Origin: Phoronis australis
Taxonomy: Eukaryota; Phoronida; Phoronidae
Direction: 5' to 3'
Assembly: GCA_002633005.1 (NCBI GenBank)
Contig: NMRA01000002.1
Location: forward strand, 631,733-695,732
Length of the DNA stretch: 64,000 bases
The position numbers and the translations under genes were made by a program. The notes below the pieces were generated by a model, which worked only from the letters and a program-made list of their open reading frames with translations, was not told the origin of the DNA and made no database searches. Positions 58,768-64,000 of the stretch are shown here, one piece after another; the first letter of the stretch is position 1, and the number at the start of each line of letters is the position of its first letter.

Positions 58768-60872
58768 GGACCAGTTTATAGGGCTCTTAGATCAAACTGG
58801 TAGTTTCTGTCCGTTTTCGATTCGATTTTTGAGGGGTGACATTTTAAGACGTGTGGTTCGGTCTGCTACCTCAATAGGTTAGGATTAGTGATTGGTCTAA
58901 ACAGCTTTATTTCACTTTAAAAGCAAACACAATTCCATAGTTCAGATATGCGTTTTCAAAAACATTCAAGGCAACATATCGCTAACATTTTTGTTGGGCG
59001 ACTACAGTAGTGAGCCGCCCATGCACTAAGATTAGTTTTGATCTCGGACTCTGCGTTGGCGTTGTGTTGGAATTCGAATACAGTGGAAATTATTCAAGTC
59101 AATATCTGACGTGTTTGAGACACAAACTTAGTATGCTCGTTGGTCCGGATTATACAATCACCGTGAGTCAATGGAAAATATTATGCGCCCTCCTAAAAAT
59201 ATATCCCTGCCCACTGTGCTGCGTTGTGTAGTCCCAAGACATTAGCTTGGACGGGCGGTAAGAAATCTTCGCTCACGGAACGCTAAAACAGTGAATGCAA
59301 GCGCAGTTCAACAGTCCAACCACACCGACCATTTTGCTAGGTTACGCTTACGAAGTCTCCAGCATACTCGGGAAACACTCGCCTTTCACTCACGTGATTT
59401 TTCGTTATCTTACGTGATCTCACTTTTCTCGCAGGAACATTGGACTACGGAAAGCTACTGTGTTTCCAGCCCAGTCATAACAATGGGGGTAATTTCCGAT
59501 GAAAGAAACGTTGCTTAAGAAAAACTGAAAAAGCATCTGTGTTCAGAATCAGGTTTCCAGCCACGAAGTCGCCGACGGGGTTTACTTTTAGGAAACATTT
59601 TTAATGAAACACAAATATGTAGTACTATTGGGAAAGCTTTCTGTAGTTAAAAATGGTGTTGCTTTTATTGACAACTAGCGATTATGAGGATATTTTAGTC
59701 GTCACCTTTCAGTTCTGAAACAAATGAATTAAAAGCTATTAAAACAGCACAATTCTTGTTATTTACTCCTGTAACAGTCATTAGTCATTGCCTACAATTA
59801 ACGCCAAAGTCATTATGGATTTGTGTCAAAATGATTTTTTCTCTTGATTTTTCGTAAGTGTTATGGCATTCGATGGCTGTGCAAACGACTTCGAGTGCTT
59901 TCCCAGACTACTGAGAGGTTTATCAGGAAAATGTGCTTTTGAGAAATGTGCCAGCATAACCTTCTTTTCATAATTGATTACAAGTGATAGGAAGTACCAG
60001 TGGGCGAAACGTCTTAAAGATAAACTCGCACGTTTTGACATTTTTAGTAAAGCATATCAACGTTAACATGAAAAATTTACTTTGACTCAATGTTCCTGAG
60101 GTTGAGCTATCATCATCAGCAAAGGCCAATATTGTTTACACCGTGTCTCTCTTCTTCCTTGTTGTGGTGATCATGCAGCCAATTTTCTATAGTTTTAAAA
60201 GTGTCACCGGGTTGTGACATAATGTCCGTCTCAAACAAGAACATCATTGCCTTTAAATATTGATAGTCGACGTACGTTTTCCAATACCAAAGTTCAGTGA
60301 TATTCTAAGTTTCAACCACAGATGGAGGATTTTAAATGTCACCGAATCATTAATTGCAGTGTTCTTGACTTTTTACCGTTCTTATGATTAGGTGGATACA
60401 TTGCGTCATAACACCTTTATATGTAATACGCATGATGTCTCATTGTAGGGAGACGAAGAGGAATATAGATGTTCAGCTGTGTTGAAGTTATAATCAAAGA
60501 GAATTTAAATTAAATGAATTTACTAAAAAAAATAAATCACCGGGAGCATCCCGCTCCTTCTTAAGGAATGGTGGCACGGGAAGTGGAGCTTCTTACTGTG
60601 CTCTCGCGAGATTTGATCGATTGTCGAGTTCTAAGCAGTGACGGATTCAATGCCTTAATAAATATGGCCTCATTGACGCCTCCTCAAACCAGTTCTTGTC
60701 CCTATTCAAAATTTCAACATTGTCATTAGTGTGACAATTCAAATGCAAGTGACTATGCACCGCCGACGAAACACCTTCCCCACATTCCTCCGGTGTTGGT
60801 ACAGCCGTTTCCGTTTTCCCAATATACTCCTCGGAACATTTTTCACTTTCACAACGGATGTGACGTTCATTC
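58768..60872. other. Intergenic, no gene seen
   Basis: ORFs at 59010-59231, 59291-59518 and 59826-60041 lack domains. Confidence 0.4.
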
Positions 60873-61421
60873 ACCCGTCCATCCATCCACACATCCATCC
60901 ATCCATCAATCCACCCACCCATCCATAAATCCATATATCCATGTATGGATGGATGGATAGGTGCGTGGATTGATGAATGGATGGATGGATGGGAGGGTAG
61001 AAGGGTGGAGGTATGGATGGATGGATAGATGGATGGGTGGATCATCCATCCATACACACGTTCATTCATCCATCCATCCATCTATCCATTCACCAATCCA
61101 CCCATCCACCTATCCATCTATACTTACATCTACTCATCCATTCATCCATCCATCCATCTGTCCATTCGAGTGGATGGATGGATGAATCCATCCATCTTTC
61201 TAACCATCCATCCATCCACCCGTCCGCCTAACCATCCATCCATTCAGCCATGCATCCATCCATCCGTCCGTCCGTCCGTCCGTCCGTCCGTCCGTCCGTC
61301 CGTCCGTCTGTCCACCCACCTACCCATCCATCCCTCCATTCATCCACCCATCCATCCCTCCCTCCATCCATCCTATCCATCCATCCATACATACATAGAT
61401 TCTTTCAGCCATCCATCCACC
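60873..61421. repeat. Tetranucleotide array (CATC)n with strand switches and a (CCGT)n block
   Basis: CATC-rich 60873-60942, GATG-rich 60944-61043, CATC-rich 61044-61166, a short GATG block 61168-61185, CATC-rich to 61262, about eleven CCGT units 61263-61309, then CATC-rich to 61421. The long Ile/His/Pro/Ser-repeat ORFs here (for example 61029-61472) are products of the array. Confidence 0.95.
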
Positions 61422-62373
61422 TGCATGCCCAGACAGACCCCAACACTCCTTCGCACACTCGCACTTTCATGACCCGGTTTATTCATACTGCACTTAACTA
61501 ACACAATAGCTGACGTTTTAGATGCAGACTATTACAAATTGCACAATAACTAGCTATTTTTGGAGAAAACAAGGTTCGTTCGAACAAAAACATTTTTCTT
61601 CAAGACACTAAGACACTTAGCGAAGATAAACTATCAGTCATCTTCATAACCTCCAAGATAAATCTTGATAATGTCTGCCACTAGATAATGAAAAGTTTAA
61701 TCATTACCCCTTCAAACATATTACATGTCATTTGTCAATGAGTTCAACCGAAAATTGAAACCTTATGTTTAGCTGCCATGTCACCCAAGATCATATGACT
61801 GATTTTAATTCTACACTGCATAATCAAACTTGAAACAAAGATCACAGCGACAAAATTGCTTTTTTTGGTCTAAAATGTCAACGCCTTGATTAAATGCCCA
61901 GTCGTCGGAAAAAACGATAACGTAATACATATTTATTATTCATTATAGTGACAGAATGCAATACAAAAACAAAATAGACCTTTTTGCAACACATCCTTAG
62001 CCTTTTGAGCTTATAAGTCACTTGATGCTAATTGACACGTAAGCGGTTAATAAGTGCTCATACACCAAGTATGATAAATAACGAAGAGAAACTAACGATG
62101 CCATTTCGCTCAGTATAAAAATGCTTTTTACACATCGAGTTGATTGGTGCGGTTCTATCCAAGTCGTTGAAAAAATGCTCCAAACGCATCAAACAATTAA
62201 AGTGCTTAAACGACTCCGAAAAGTAGCATACGTGCACGCCCCATTCCATTTAGTATAGTAGAACGATGGCATATTGTAATAACGTCAACTTTGCTTCCCA
62301 AAAATACAACATGCAAAGTGAGCTTTAAACATTAATATGTGCAATGCATTGTAGGCTCATCGTTTTTAAGCGT
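61422..62373. other. Intergenic, no gene seen
   Basis: AT-rich; no recognised repeat or exon. Confidence 0.4.
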
Positions 62374-62603
62374 GGTATACACTGGCAAACTTGTTTGAAA
62401 ACTCAAACTCGAGTTTGCAAACAAAAGCTTGCCCGTGTAGAAAGACGACTCGTCAGACACGGCTTAAGAGCTTGGCAAAGTTTGCTGGCAAAAGTTTGTC
62501 AAAATATAGACTGGTTGCTAAAGTGACCAAAGCATCACCAAATGTAAGTTTAAGCGTGTTAACAAACAAGGATTTGATAAAGTTTGCTAGTGTAATTAAA
62601 CCA
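62374..62603. mobile_element. Probable MITE, about 230 bp
   Basis: The left end GGTATACACTGGCAAACTTG and the reverse complement of the right end (GGTTTAATTACACTAGCAAA, then CTTTATC) agree in ACACT-GCAAACTT. CAAACTCGAGTTTG near 62404 and several more GCAAACTT/AAGTTTGC words fill the inside. No target duplication could be fixed. Confidence 0.4.
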
Positions 62604-64000
62604 GATTTGGGGGTTTTCAAGGTAACAAAATCACAGAGGTCAAACATATGACTTAAGTATTGACAACGTACGTAGTAGGAACAGAACCACTAATAGTCAT
62701 GGAAGGTGACCAAAATAATAGTGCGCATGAAAACTATAAACTACTAAAGAAAACACGTGAGCTTGGCCACGCAGCCATATTGTTTTTGATCACGTCCTGG
62801 CAGTACTGGCTGGCCACTTAGGATAAGATAATCATTTATTTTTTTGCAACCCACATTTGGGCTATAGAATGCTGAAAACAGTCGTGCAAGTAGAATTGGG
62901 ATGAGAAATGAACTAAAAATGTCATGGCCTCCATCTTCAGGGAAATCAGTGAAAAAATCCCGCTATGAAGCCTCTTTGATGCAGAGTGATCTGGACCTTT
63001 TTCCGCTTAAGTCCAGGAATAATATACAACGATAATTTGCATAGAACTGATTACAGGATGGAGTCGCAGACAGTCTGCATTGAACAGAAGTTTCAAATCC
63101 GTGTTTCCCTCTGAGAATACACATTTACAGTTTACAAATTGGAATCGAGAGCGGAATCGATAAAAAAGCAATTCCGTGCTAACGCGATTTATGGGCACAT
63201 GGGCATTTCAATGAATGGTATGCTAATGGATGCACACAGCAGCGTGTTCATGTAATATGACGGTGAATACACACCCAGGCACATTTTCTGTTCCTCAGCT
63301 GATACTTTATACCATTATGAAAGCGAATCGTTACCAAATGCGTTGTCTGGAAGTGCATCTGCGTAGCAGTAAATTCATAATTAGATGCACAAAAGAATGG
63401 TAGTCGACTGACAGAACTTGCTGTACCAGTTTGACTCAAGTTATTATACCTGACTGTCAGTGGGCGAGACGCAACAATCCAATCTATATCGAAATATTAC
63501 CTTAGTCAAGTGAATTATCATTTTTTAAGTGACCTATAGCAATGGCAAAATTTCATTCCTTGAGCTGCAAGTACCAGCCTCATTTATCACTTGATGTAAC
63601 TCGTTTACGCATATATATGACAATGTAGTGAGCTGAAGCACTGCTGGTTTTTCAAGATATATCGAAACATATACGCAGTTCCGGAAACACAAATGCGAGG
63701 TCGCTACATGCGAGCTAATCGCTGTGCGTATGATGTAGACCCTAACTTCATTATAGTTGACATCTACACTTCCCTCCTCACTCCTATTAATTGATTATCG
63801 ATCTAAATGGAGTCTACCGGTCATTAACAGGCCGGATTATATGCTCTGCAAAATACTGGAGTGTACTTCATTATGCCAATCTGCACATGTTGTCTCCCAT
63901 TGCGTCACACTCAGGTAGACATCAGAGTTAAGGTATTCGAGTGAGTTATCAAAAACTAGTGTAAAGACTCACAAGAAACATCAGTGATACCGCCGAACTC
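62604..64000. other. Intergenic, no gene seen
   Basis: No supported exon, RNA gene or repeat up to the window end. Confidence 0.4.

Noticed and set aside
60647-61501. Ile/His/Pro/Ser-rich ORFs up to 147 codons
   Set aside because: Translation of (CATC)n in all frames; no start context or conservation expected.

Overview
The window reads as gene-poor, repeat-rich nuclear DNA of an AT-rich animal. Two things support this: a terminal coding exon closely resembling the C-terminus of the intraflagellar-transport protein WDR35/IFT121, with a splice acceptor, 3' UTR and AATAAA signal; and a dense load of transposon relics typical of marine invertebrates (THAP-domain elements, hAT-like and Harbinger-like elements, a Ty3/gypsy element, tRNA-derived repeats). 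An invertebrate deuterostome is my guess; nothing here fixes the species. No operon, rRNA, CRISPR array or intact tRNA gene is visible. One base is unknown (N at 30570, inside a poly-G run).

Layout. 1-4325: the 3' end of the WDR35-like gene on +, mostly one long intron, with the last coding exon at 3778-3922. 4326-20237: intergenic, holding a family of hairpin-rich repeats (called R2 here, including a 680-bp palindrome at 8511-9190), a second dispersed family (R1), tRNA-like SINE relics and a 1,021-bp hAT-like element (12710-13730). 20238-22700: a 474-bp inverted-repeat element, then a THAP-domain gene bracketed by 19-bp inverted repeats, then a promoter-like block. 22700-39344: R1, R2 and R3 repeats and short tandem repeats, no convincing gene. 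39585-39840: a small transposon with 6-bp target duplications whose inside is a palindromic minisatellite. 41879-42529: a second, unrelated-ended THAP element with two convergent ORFs. 43130-43196: a strong hairpin. 45875-46070: an internal exon encoding a transmembrane segment (+). 49845-49988: a candidate last exon on -. 50704-53040: nested DNA transposons, including a second full hAT-like copy. 55561-58767: a decayed Ty3/gypsy element on -. 60873-61421: a long tetranucleotide array that switches strand. The rest shows no gene.

Only three pieces look like host coding sequence (the WDR35 last exon, the transmembrane exon, the minus-strand terminal exon); each belongs to a gene whose other exons I could not find here. 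Most apparent biology is transposon biology. The most unusual items are the two THAP loci with inverted-repeat ends, the minisatellite-filled small transposon, the paired hAT-like copies with an inverted hairpin loop, and a family of coding-like fragments (R3) that I could not name.
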